Shown: piece by piece, positions 51,159 through 58,558 of the stretch
Numbering within the stretch: the first letter of the stretch is position 1
Layout of the letters: each line of letters begins with the position of its first letter
Assembly (NCBI GenBank): GCA_949296575.1
Contig: CASFPE010000018.1
Span: 1 to 64,000, forward strand
Source: an uncultured Bacteroides sp.
GTDB lineage: Bacteria; Bacteroidota; Bacteroidia; Bacteroidales; Bacteroidaceae
Direction: 5' to 3'
DNA length: 64,000 nucleotides
The notes under the pieces: model-generated
What the model saw: only the letters and a program-made list of their open reading frames with translations
Told to the model about the DNA's origin: nothing
The model's database searches: none
Position numbers and translations under genes: made by a program

Positions 51159-51166
51159 CAAAGATA
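51159..51166 (-). promoter_or_regulatory. -7 element of the radA unit
   Basis: TATCTTTG on the minus strand, 26 bases ahead of the radA start. The -33 element is not clear. Confidence 0.6.
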
Positions 51167-51319
51167 GGGAAAGTTTCCGGCACTGCCGCGCCTGCGGGTT
51201 GTGAATCCCTTCCTTTTCTCCTTCCTCCTGCCGGAAATCTCCGCCCTGCCTCCCCGCAGGCGCCTTGCGGGGGGTGCGCGGGGTGTTCTTTCCGCCTTCC
51301 CTGCCGTGGCGTGCGGGGG

Positions 51320-51493
51320 GATGCGTTCCCCCTCCACAGGGGGAACGCATTGGGGGTGCCTCCACCGTGCGCATGGTGTGCCGGGGGGGAACGCATTGGG
51401 AGTGGGGTTGGGGAACGCATTCCCCCATAGGGGAGGGAATGCGTTGGGTAGGGGGAGGGGGAATGCGTACCCTCCCCATGGGGGGAATGCGTT
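51320..51493. repeat. intergenic array D (23-24-bp period)
   Basis: An octamer related to AATGCGTT or its reverse complement AACGCATT occurs at 51320, 51344, 51367, 51390, 51414, 51438, 51462 and 51486. Intervals are 24, 23, 23, 24, 24, 24 and 24. Between octamers are 15-16 bases, mostly runs of G or C (for example GGGAGTGGGGTTGGGG). Some neighbours pair into hairpins. The rest of the 51134-51667 spacer shows no gene. Confidence 0.85.
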
Positions 51494-51582
51494 GGGGGTA
51501 TTGGGGGGTACATGTACCCTCCCGCTCCCCCTTCGTGATGGCGCACGGGGGATGCCGCGCAGGGCGCGGGGCAGACGGAAAG

Positions 51583-51623
51583 CAGCCCCCTCCCGCCGGC
51601 TTGCGTGCCGTGGAAGGGGGCTG
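51583..51623 (-). terminator. terminator of the threonine operon
   Basis: CAGCCCCCT and AGGGGGCTG pair around a 23-nt loop, 45 bases after the thrC stop. Confidence 0.8.
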
Positions 51624-51667
51624 TCTGTTTCAGTTGGCGGTGCAGGGAGGGCGGGGTGCCGTCCGGC

Positions 51668-52972
51668 CTATGCGCGGCTTAGGAGGAGGGCTTTGAACTC
51701 GTCGAAGCTGTTGCCCATGGCGACGGACTCTTTCCGCCCCTGCATGAAGGCGCGGAGGCGCTCCGGCACTTCCACCTTGCAGCCTGCGGCTTCCTCCACC
51801 GTGAGGGGGAACTTGGCCGGGTGGGCGGTCTCCAGGAAGAAGCCCGCTTCGCCTTGTCGGAGGCCGTTGCGCAGGGCCTGGTATGCGCAGGCCCCGTGGG
51901 GGTCGAGCAGGTAGCCCGTGCGGCGGCGGAGGGAGGCGATGGCGGCCCGTATCTCGCTGTCAGTGAAGGCCGCGCCGGTGATGTCGCGGCACACGGCTTC
52001 GTGGCTGCCTCCGTACAAGTCCATGATGCGGGCGAAGTTGCTGGGGGCACCCACGTCCATGGCGTTGGCGATGGTGGCCACGGACGGGCGCGGCTCGTAG
52101 CGGCCCGTGCGGAGGTATTGCAGGAACACGTCGTTGCGGTTGTTGGCGGCGATGAAGCGGGCGATGGGCAGGCCCATGCGCTTGGCCGCCAGGCCGGCGG
52201 CGAGGTTGCCGAAGTTGCCGCTCGGCACGCAGGCCACGACGGCCCCCCTGTGCCCCGCCTGCCGCAGTTGCGCGTAGGCGTGGAAGTAGTAGAACGACTG
52301 GGGGAGGAAGCGGGCCACGTTGATGGAGTTGGCCGAGGTGAGGTCCATGCGGGCTTGCAGCTCGCTGTCCGTGAAGGCGGCCTTCACGAGGGCCTGGCAG
52401 TCGTCGAACGTGCCGTCCACCTCCACCGCCGTGATGTTGCGGCCGAGGGTGGTGAATTGCTTCTCCTGCGTCTCGCTCACTTTCCCCTTGGGGTACAACA
52501 CGTAGACGCGGATGCCCTCCACGCCGAGGAAGCCGTTGGCCACCGCGCTTCCCGTGTCGCCGGAGGTGGCCACCAGCACGTTCACCTGCTGCCGTCCCTC
52601 CTTGCGGATGAAATAGCCGAGCAGGCGGGCCATGAAGCGGGCGCCCACGTCCTTGAAGGCCAGTGTGGGCCCGTGGAACAGTTCCAACGACCAGATGCCC
52701 GGCTCCACTTCCGCCAAGGGTACGGGGAAGTTGAGCGCGTCGCGCACGATGCCGTGCAGCACGTCCTGCGGCACGTCGCCGCCGAACAGCGCGTCGGCCA
52801 CGCGGCAGGCGATGTCCGGCAGCGTCATGCCGGCGATGTGGTCGTAGAAGTCTTGCGGGAGAGTCTTGATTTCCCAGGGCATGTACAAGCCCTTGTCGGG
52901 GGCGAGGCCCCGCACCACCGCCTCCTCCAATGTGGCCGGGGCGGTGTTCTTGTTGGTGCTGTAATATTGCAT
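51668..52972 (-). CDS. thrC: threonine synthase
   Basis: 434 residues; converts O-phosphohomoserine to threonine with pyridoxal phosphate. The PLP lysine is in LFHGPTLAFKDVGARF (about 110), the phosphate-binding ATSGDTGSAVANGF follows (about 145), and VACVPSGNFGNLAAGLAAK is near 255. Start MQYYSTNK at 52972. It lies 8 bases after the apgM-like gene; the three threonine genes are one operon. Confidence 0.96.
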   Translation of the reverse strand: MQYYSTNKNTAPATLEEAVVRGLAPDKGLYMPWEIKTLPQDFYDHIAGMTLPDIACRVADALFGGDVPQDVLHGIVRDALNFPVPLAEVEPGIWSLELFHGPTLAFKDVGARFMARLLGYFIRKEGRQQVNVLVATSGDTGSAVANGFLGVEGIRVYVLYPKGKVSETQEKQFTTLGRNITAVEVDGTFDDCQALVKAAFTDSELQARMDLTSANSINVARFLPQSFYYFHAYAQLRQAGHRGAVVACVPSGNFGNLAAGLAAKRMGLPIARFIAANNRNDVFLQYLRTGRYEPRPSVATIANAMDVGAPSNFARIMDLYGGSHEAVCRDITGAAFTDSEIRAAIASLRRRTGYLLDPHGACAYQALRNGLRQGEAGFFLETAHPAKFPLTVEEAAGCKVEVPERLRAFMQGRKESVAMGNSFDEFKALLLSRA

Positions 52973-52980
52973 GTTGCTTT

Positions 52981-54189
52981 TTATTGGATAAATGCGTGGA
53001 TAAACTCGTCTCTTTCCATCGTCCCGTAGCTCCCTTGGCGGCACGACGCTTCGTCGAAGGCGGCCACGCCGTCGGGCGCGATGCCCCGGCGCCATACGAG
53101 GAACGGCACCGGCTCGGCGGTGTGGGTGCGCAGTTCGCACGGGGTGGGGTGGTCGGGCAGCACGGCGATGGCCACCGGCTCGTCCCACTGGCGCACGGCC
53201 TCGTACACCGGGCGCACCACCCGTGCGTCCAAGTCCTCGATGGTGCGCTGCTTCAGGGCGATATCGCCCTCATGCCCCGCTTCGTCGCTGGCCTCGATGT
53301 GGAGGTACACGAAGTCGTCGGTGCGCAGCGCGTCCAAGGCGGCGGCCACCTTGTTCTCGTAGTTGGTGTCGTACAGCCCGGTGGCGCCCTCCACCCGTAT
53401 GCAGCGCAGCCCGGCATAGATGCCGATGCCCTGTATGAGGTCGACGGCGGAGATGACCGCCCCGCGCCGCACTTGCGGGAAGGTGGCCGGGAGGGGCTGC
53501 ATCTTCGGGCGGTAGCCGGGCGACCACGGCCAGATGCTGTTGGCGGGGTCCTTGCCTTCGGCCTTGCGGCGGAGGTTCACGGGGTGGGCGTCCAGCAGTG
53601 CCTGCGATTGCAGGATGAGGTCGTTGAGGAGGCGGGCGGTGCCTTCGGCTTCAGGCGTTCCGGCCTTCACCATCAGGGGGCGGAAGGGGTGCAGGGGAAC
53701 GTCGTGGGGGGGCGTGCAACGGATGCGCTTGTCGCCGCCCTTGACGACCAGGAGGTGGCGGTAGGCCACGCCGGTGTGGAAATGCACCCGTTCGCTGCCG
53801 AGCTTCCCTTGCAGGAAGCGGATGAGTTCTGCGGCCTCCTCCGTGTGGATATGGCCTGCCGAATGGTTCTTCAGCGCTTCGCCCTCGATGCAGACGAGGT
53901 TGCAGCGCAGGGCCATGTCGCCCGGTTGCAGGTCCACGCCGATGCTGGCGGCCTCCAGCGCGCCCCGCCCTTCATAGACGGCGGGCAGGTCGTAGCCCAG
54001 GATGGAGAGGTTGGCCACCTCGCTGCCGGGGTGGAAGCCGTCGGGTACGGTGCGGAGCATGCCTGTCCTGCCTTCGCGGGCCAGCAAGTCCATGAAAGGG
54101 GTGCGGGCGGCCTGCAGCAGGGTCTTCCCGCCCAATGCGGGGATGGGCCGGTCGGCCATCCCGTCGCCTAATATGATGATGTGCTTCAT
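52981..54189 (-). CDS. phosphoglycerate mutase-like protein (ApgM), probable homoserine kinase
   Basis: 402 residues of the archaeal-type cofactor-independent phosphoglycerate mutase family (alkaline phosphatase fold). Metal ligands are visible in IIILGDGMADRPIPAL (1-16), SEVANLSILGYD with the nucleophilic-position Ser (about 57), HIEASDEAGHEGD (about 300) and VLPDHPTPCELRTHT (about 345). Being between thrA and thrC, where a homoserine kinase is needed and no GHMP-type thrB is seen, it is more likely to phosphorylate homoserine; a subfamily has been proposed for this. Start MKHIIIL at 54189. Confidence 0.88.
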   Translation of the reverse strand: MKHIIILGDGMADRPIPALGGKTLLQAARTPFMDLLAREGRTGMLRTVPDGFHPGSEVANLSILGYDLPAVYEGRGALEAASIGVDLQPGDMALRCNLVCIEGEALKNHSAGHIHTEEAAELIRFLQGKLGSERVHFHTGVAYRHLLVVKGGDKRIRCTPPHDVPLHPFRPLMVKAGTPEAEGTARLLNDLILQSQALLDAHPVNLRRKAEGKDPANSIWPWSPGYRPKMQPLPATFPQVRRGAVISAVDLIQGIGIYAGLRCIRVEGATGLYDTNYENKVAAALDALRTDDFVYLHIEASDEAGHEGDIALKQRTIEDLDARVVRPVYEAVRQWDEPVAIAVLPDHPTPCELRTHTAEPVPFLVWRRGIAPDGVAAFDEASCRQGSYGTMERDEFIHAFIQ

Positions 54190-54200
54190 ACCTTTATATA

Positions 54201-56633
54201 TTAGATGTTGGCTATGCTCATGATGTCTGCAAACACGCCCGCCGCCGTCACGTTGGCCCCGGCGCCGTATCCCTGTATCATCATCGGGTACTCCCGGTAG
54301 CGGTCGGTGGTGAGCAGGATGACGTTGTTGCTGCCCTCTAACCCGTAGAAGGGGTGTCCGGGGCTTACCTCCATCAGGCCCACGGAGGCTTTCCCCTGTT
54401 CTAAGCGGGCCACGAACCGCCAGTGCTTGTTCTCCCGCTCTAATACCTTGCGCTTCCCCTCGAACCCGGCATCCAAGGCGTGGAGTCTGCCCCAGAAGTC
54501 GTCCAGGCTGCCCTCGAAGCATTCATCGGGCAGGAACAGGTGTTTCTCCACGTCCTCCTGCTCGATGGGGTAGCCGGCCTCGCGTGCCAGGATGACCAGC
54601 TTGCGCACCACGTCCGTCCCGCTGAGGTCGATGCGGGGGTCAGGCTCGGAGTAATGCTCCTCCTGTGCCATCCGTATGGCCTTGCTCAGGGGAACGTCGG
54701 CACTGAGCTTGTTGAAGATGTAATTCAACGTGCCGGACAGGACGGCCTCTATCTTCAGCACCTTGTCGCCGCTGTTGCGCAGGTCGTTGATGGTGTTGAT
54801 GATGGGCAGGCCCGCGCCTACGTTGGTCTCGAACAGGAACTTCACTCCCCGCTGGCGGGCGATGTGCTTCAGCTCGTAGTAGTCGGCGTAACGGGAGGAG
54901 GCGGCTATCTTGTTGGCGGCCACCACGGACACGTTGTGCGACAGCAGGTCCTTGTACAGCCCGGCTATCTCCGCGCTGGCGGTGCAGTCCACGAAGACGG
55001 AGTTGAAGATGTTCATCCGCAGTATCTCGTCGCGCAGCACGGCGGGCGAGCTTTTCACCCCTTGCTCCTTGAGGTCGTCGCGGTAGGTGGCGAGGTCCAG
55101 CCCGTGGCGGGCAAAGAGGGCTTTCTTGGCATCTGCTATCCCCACGATGTTCAGCTTCAGCCCGTTCTCCTGCATGAGCTTCTGTTGCTGCATGTTGATT
55201 TGCGCCAGCAGGCTGCCCCCCACCGTGCCGATGCCGCACACGAAGAGGTTCAGCACCTGGTATTCCGACAGGAAGAAGGAGTCGTGGATGACGTTGAGCG
55301 ACTTGCGCAGGGAGCTTGCCTCCACCACGAAGGAGATGTTCGTTTCCGAGGCGCCTTGGGCGCAGGCTATCACGTTGATGCCGTTCTTGCCGAGTGTGCC
55401 GAACAGCTTGCCCGCGATGCCCGGCGTATGTTTCATGTTCTCGCCTACGACGGCCACCGTGGCCAAGCCACTCTCTGCCGTGATGCGGGTGATTTCGCCC
55501 ATCTCTATCTCCTTGGCGAACTCCTCGTTGAGCACCTCGCACGAGAGGGCGGCATCCACGGTGCGCACACCGATGGAGGTGGAGTTCTCCGACGATGCCT
55601 GCGACACGAGGAAGACGCTGATGCCGTTCTTGGCCAATGCCTTGAATATGCGGTAGTTCACGCCGATGACGCCTACCATGCCCAAGCCTTGCACGGTGAT
55701 GAGGCTCATGTCGTTGATGGAGGAGATGCCTTTGATGGCCTTGCCGCCTTCGCTCTTGCGGTTGGAGATGTAGGTACCCTCCACTTCGGGGCGGAAGGTG
55801 TTCTTGATGCGGATGGGGATGTTCTTGTGGAACACGGGGTAGATGGTGGGAGGATAGACCACCTTCGCGCCGAAGTTGCACAGTTCCATGGCCTCCACGT
55901 AGCTCAGTTCCTTTATGGTGTAGGCAGAGGAGATGACTTTGGGGTCGGCGGTCATGAAGCCGTCCACGTCCGTCCATATCTCCAAGATGGAGGCGTCGAG
56001 GGCGGCGGCGATGATGGCGGCGGTGTGGTCGGAGCCTCCCCGGCCGAGGTTCGTGGCCTCCCCCGTGGCCTTGTCGCTGGCGATGAAGCCGGGGACGACA
56101 GCCACCTTCGGCAGTTCCCGGAACGTCTCTTTCACCAGGCGGGCGGTGAGGTCGGTATCGACCACGTTCTTGGAGTGCTTCCGTTCGGTCTTGATGAACA
56201 GGCGCGCGTCGTAGCGCACGGCGCCGTCTATCACATGGCTGACGATGAGGGAGGAGAGCCGTTCCCCGTAGCTGACGATGGCGTTGGAGGTCTTCGGGGA
56301 GAGGTCCTTGATGAGGCAGACCCCGTTGAAGATGTCTTGCAGTTCATCGAGCAATTGGCCCACCTTGCTTTGCAGGGCAGTCCTGTTGCCGCCTTCCGGC
56401 AAGAGGCCTTCCACGACTTCGGCGTGCCGCCGGGCGATGGCGGCGAAGGATTCGCGGAACGCTTGGCTGCCGGATGCCGCCTGTGCGCCTGTGCGTAGCA
56501 ACTGGTCGGTGATGCCGCCTAAGGCGGACACGACGACGACGACCGGCTCTTGGGCCGATTCCACGATGCGTTTCACGGTGAGGATGCTTTCCACGGAACC
56601 GACCGAGGTCCCGCCAAATTTCATTACTTTCAT
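54201..56633 (-). CDS. thrA: bifunctional aspartokinase/homoserine dehydrogenase
   Basis: 810 residues catalysing the first and third steps from aspartate to threonine. The aspartokinase has MKFGGTSVGS at the start and GRGGSDHTAAIIAAALDA (about 225); two ACT regions follow (about 310-460). The homoserine dehydrogenase starts near 465 (LNLFVCGIGTVGGSLLAQI), with GAGLPIINTINDLRNSGDKV about 640. Start MKVMKFGG at 56633; the longer frame covers the leader. First structural gene of the operon, 11 bases ahead of apgM, preceded by a candidate leader peptide. Confidence 0.96.
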   Translation of the reverse strand: MKVMKFGGTSVGSVESILTVKRIVESAQEPVVVVVSALGGITDQLLRTGAQAASGSQAFRESFAAIARRHAEVVEGLLPEGGNRTALQSKVGQLLDELQDIFNGVCLIKDLSPKTSNAIVSYGERLSSLIVSHVIDGAVRYDARLFIKTERKHSKNVVDTDLTARLVKETFRELPKVAVVPGFIASDKATGEATNLGRGGSDHTAAIIAAALDASILEIWTDVDGFMTADPKVISSAYTIKELSYVEAMELCNFGAKVVYPPTIYPVFHKNIPIRIKNTFRPEVEGTYISNRKSEGGKAIKGISSINDMSLITVQGLGMVGVIGVNYRIFKALAKNGISVFLVSQASSENSTSIGVRTVDAALSCEVLNEEFAKEIEMGEITRITAESGLATVAVVGENMKHTPGIAGKLFGTLGKNGINVIACAQGASETNISFVVEASSLRKSLNVIHDSFFLSEYQVLNLFVCGIGTVGGSLLAQINMQQQKLMQENGLKLNIVGIADAKKALFARHGLDLATYRDDLKEQGVKSSPAVLRDEILRMNIFNSVFVDCTASAEIAGLYKDLLSHNVSVVAANKIAASSRYADYYELKHIARQRGVKFLFETNVGAGLPIINTINDLRNSGDKVLKIEAVLSGTLNYIFNKLSADVPLSKAIRMAQEEHYSEPDPRIDLSGTDVVRKLVILAREAGYPIEQEDVEKHLFLPDECFEGSLDDFWGRLHALDAGFEGKRKVLERENKHWRFVARLEQGKASVGLMEVSPGHPFYGLEGSNNVILLTTDRYREYPMMIQGYGAGANVTAAGVFADIMSIANI

Positions 56634-56759
56634 GCAGATATTCTGGTTTTGCGTGCTTTCCCGCAGGGGGAACGCACGGTGTGGTTTGACGATGGAGTTG
56701 ACTGTGGGGTTATGTTTGCCTTTGCAAACGTGAATCACGTAGATACACAAATACTATCC

Positions 56760-56822
56760 TCAACCCCGAAGGGTCATGGTGCGTGTCGTGGGGGACGCAT
56801 GGCGGTGATAATATTTGCCCAT
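56760..56822 (-). CDS. candidate Thr-rich leader peptide of the thr operon
   Basis: ATG at 56822 opens a 20-codon frame (MGKYYHRHASPTTRTMTLRG) with four Thr codons in six (T-T-R-T-M-T) near the end. It begins about 25 bases after a predicted transcript start and stops about 125 bases before thrA. The stop region lies in an ACCC-ttcg-GGGT hairpin. More hairpins follow: ACGTGA/TCACGT, GTTTGC/GCAAAC and GTGC-g-TTCCC/GGGAA-a-GCAC. This fits attenuation by threonyl-tRNA, though no T-run marks a terminator. Confidence 0.5.
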   Translation of the reverse strand: MGKYYHRHASPTTRTMTLRG

Positions 56823-56853
56823 GGTTGGTTTTTGTTGAAATGTTATGATGTCG

Positions 56854-56861
56854 CAAATATA
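56854..56861 (-). promoter_or_regulatory. -7 element of the threonine operon
   Basis: TATATTTG on the minus strand, 32 bases ahead of the leader-peptide start. No good -33 match. Confidence 0.55.
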
Positions 56862-57058
56862 GGAACTTTTGCGAACATTCTATCATGATTCCCATAAAAA
56901 ATGTGATATCTTGCGCATAAAAGTGCCGGAGGCGGCGGCGTTTGTCCGCCTGTCCCCTGCCCGCAGACATCCCGGAAGGCTGCACTTTCTTGTCATTTTG
57001 ATAGGATTTATGGAATAATGTGCTACCTTTGCCGGTGATTGTTGAAGAAAACCGCAGG

Positions 57059-58102
57059 ATGACCGCACAGGATGCTTCCATATTGCTAATCTATACCGGC
57101 GGCACCATCGGCATGATAGAGAATGCCGAGACGGGTGCCTTGGAGAACTTCGACTTCGAGCAACTGCGGTTGCAGGTGCCGGAGCTGCAACGTTTCTCGT
57201 TCCATATCGGCTCCTGCTCCTTCGACCCTCCCATCGACTCCTCCGACATGGACCCTTCCACGTGGGGGCGGCTGGCCACCCTCATCCGTGACAATTACGA
57301 GCGCTACGACGGCTTCGTGGTGCTGCACGGCACGGACACGATGGCCTACACCGCCTCGGCCCTGAGCTTCATGCTGGAGGGCTTGGGCAAGCCCGTCATC
57401 CTGACCGGCTCGCAGTTGCCCATCGGCATGCTGCGCACCGACGGCAAGGAGAACCTCCTGACCAGCATCGAGATTGCGGCGGAGCAGGAGGAAGGCCGCC
57501 CCGTCGTGCCGGAGGTGTGCATCTTCTTCGAGAACCACCTGACGCGCGGCAACCGCACGGTGAAGGTCAATGCCGAGAACTTCAACGCCTTCCGCTCCTT
57601 CAACTATCCCCCGCTGGCGGAGGCGGGCATCCACATCAAGTACGAGCGGCAGTTCATCCGCCGCGCGCCCGGCGGCGCGCCCTTGCGGTGCCACACGCGG
57701 ATGGACACGGCGGTGGCCGTGCTGAAGCTCTTTCCCGGCATCCGCGAGGAAGCGGTGGCCGCCGCCTTGGGCATCCCCGGCCTGCGCGGCCTGGTGCTGG
57801 AGACTTTCGGCGCGGGTAACGCGCCCCGCCACCCGTGGCTCGTGCGCAGGCTCAAAGATGCAGTGGCCGGGGGCATGGTGGTGGTCAACGTGACGCAGTG
57901 CGGGGCGGGCGCCGTGGAGATGGGCCGCTACGAGACGGGGCGCCAGCTCATCGAGGCGGGCGTGGTGTGCGGGCACGACAGCACCACCGAGTCGGCCATC
58001 ACGAAGCTCATGTTCCTCTTGGGGCAGGATTTGCCCCCCGCCGAGGTGCGGCGGCTCATGGGCGTGTCCCTTGCCGGGGAAATCACCGTGCCGCAACCGT
58101 GA
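57059..58102 (+). CDS. ansA: L-asparaginase, type I
   Basis: 347 residues without signal peptide, so cytoplasmic. Catalytic Thr in LLIYTGGTIGMIENAETG (about 12) and the second triad in VVLHGTDTMAYTASALS (about 92). QLPIGMLRTDGKENLLTS and CGHDSTTESAITKLMFLLGQ complete the family signature. It hydrolyses asparagine to aspartate and ammonia; aspartate feeds the divergent threonine operon, a pleasing but unproven link. Start at 57059, with -7 element TACCTTTG at 57024-57031. Confidence 0.95.
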   Translation: MTAQDASILLIYTGGTIGMIENAETGALENFDFEQLRLQVPELQRFSFHIGSCSFDPPIDSSDMDPSTWGRLATLIRDNYERYDGFVVLHGTDTMAYTASALSFMLEGLGKPVILTGSQLPIGMLRTDGKENLLTSIEIAAEQEEGRPVVPEVCIFFENHLTRGNRTVKVNAENFNAFRSFNYPPLAEAGIHIKYERQFIRRAPGGAPLRCHTRMDTAVAVLKLFPGIREEAVAAALGIPGLRGLVLETFGAGNAPRHPWLVRRLKDAVAGGMVVVNVTQCGAGAVEMGRYETGRQLIEAGVVCGHDSTTESAITKLMFLLGQDLPPAEVRRLMGVSLAGEITVPQP

Positions 58103-58138
58103 TGCTTTTCCCTGTTACAGAATGCTTTGTCCCCCTTC

Positions 58139-58315
58139 GTGCGCTTGATACTGCCAGTACCGTGCGCTTGATACTGGCAGTACCGTGCGCTTGATACTGT
58201 GAGTACCACCAGCATGGTACTGTGAGTACCACCAGCATGGTACTGTGAGTACCACAGTTATGGTACTGCGAGTACCACAGTTATGGTACGGCAAGTACCC
58301 ACGTTTAGGTACGGC
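58139..58315. repeat. intergenic array A (exact 23-bp period, hairpin plus octamer)
   Basis: Seven full units and a part. A 15-nt palindrome GRTACTGnnAGTACC (variant GGTACGGCAAGTACC) starts at 58147, 58170, 58193, 58216, 58239, 58262 and 58285, with a partial copy at 58308. The 8-nt spacers come in runs: GTGCGCTT at 58139, 58162 and 58185; ACCAGCAT at 58208 and 58231; ACAGTTAT at 58254 and 58277; CACGTTTA at 58300. No ORF, no cas genes. Confidence 0.9.
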
Positions 58316-58386
58316 TTGCGCCGTCGCCGGGAGGGCCATCGCGCCCCGCCCTCAGCGGAACGGGCAGGAAAATTTCCCCCGGATGC

Positions 58387-58417
58387 TTGCGTATCTCGTC
58401 ATAACCCCTTACATTTG
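58387..58417 (+). promoter_or_regulatory. promoter of the first leucine-rich-repeat gene
   Basis: TTG (58387-58389) and TACATTTG (58410-58417), 20 bases apart; leader of about 135 nt. Confidence 0.7.
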
Positions 58418-58558
58418 CGCAATGTAGATACGACTATAACACAATATGCACCATTATATCCTAATTAACCCTAATAATCAAGAAACGCGGCCCTGCCACC
58501 GGCGGGAAGCGCAAGGCGGACAGTTTATTTCAAGTTTCATTTATAAATCAATTGCATT

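Noticed and set aside
54480-56498. 672-codon open frame on the plus strand opposite thrA
   Set aside because: A GC-rich shadow of thrA: His/Gly/Val-rich composition, no motif, no promoter. Long antisense frames are common here (also 14256-15560, 11552-13177 and 32272-33363).
58139-58315. CRISPR array
   Set aside because: Units are 15 nt with 8-nt spacers, spacers repeat within the array, and no cas gene or leader is present.
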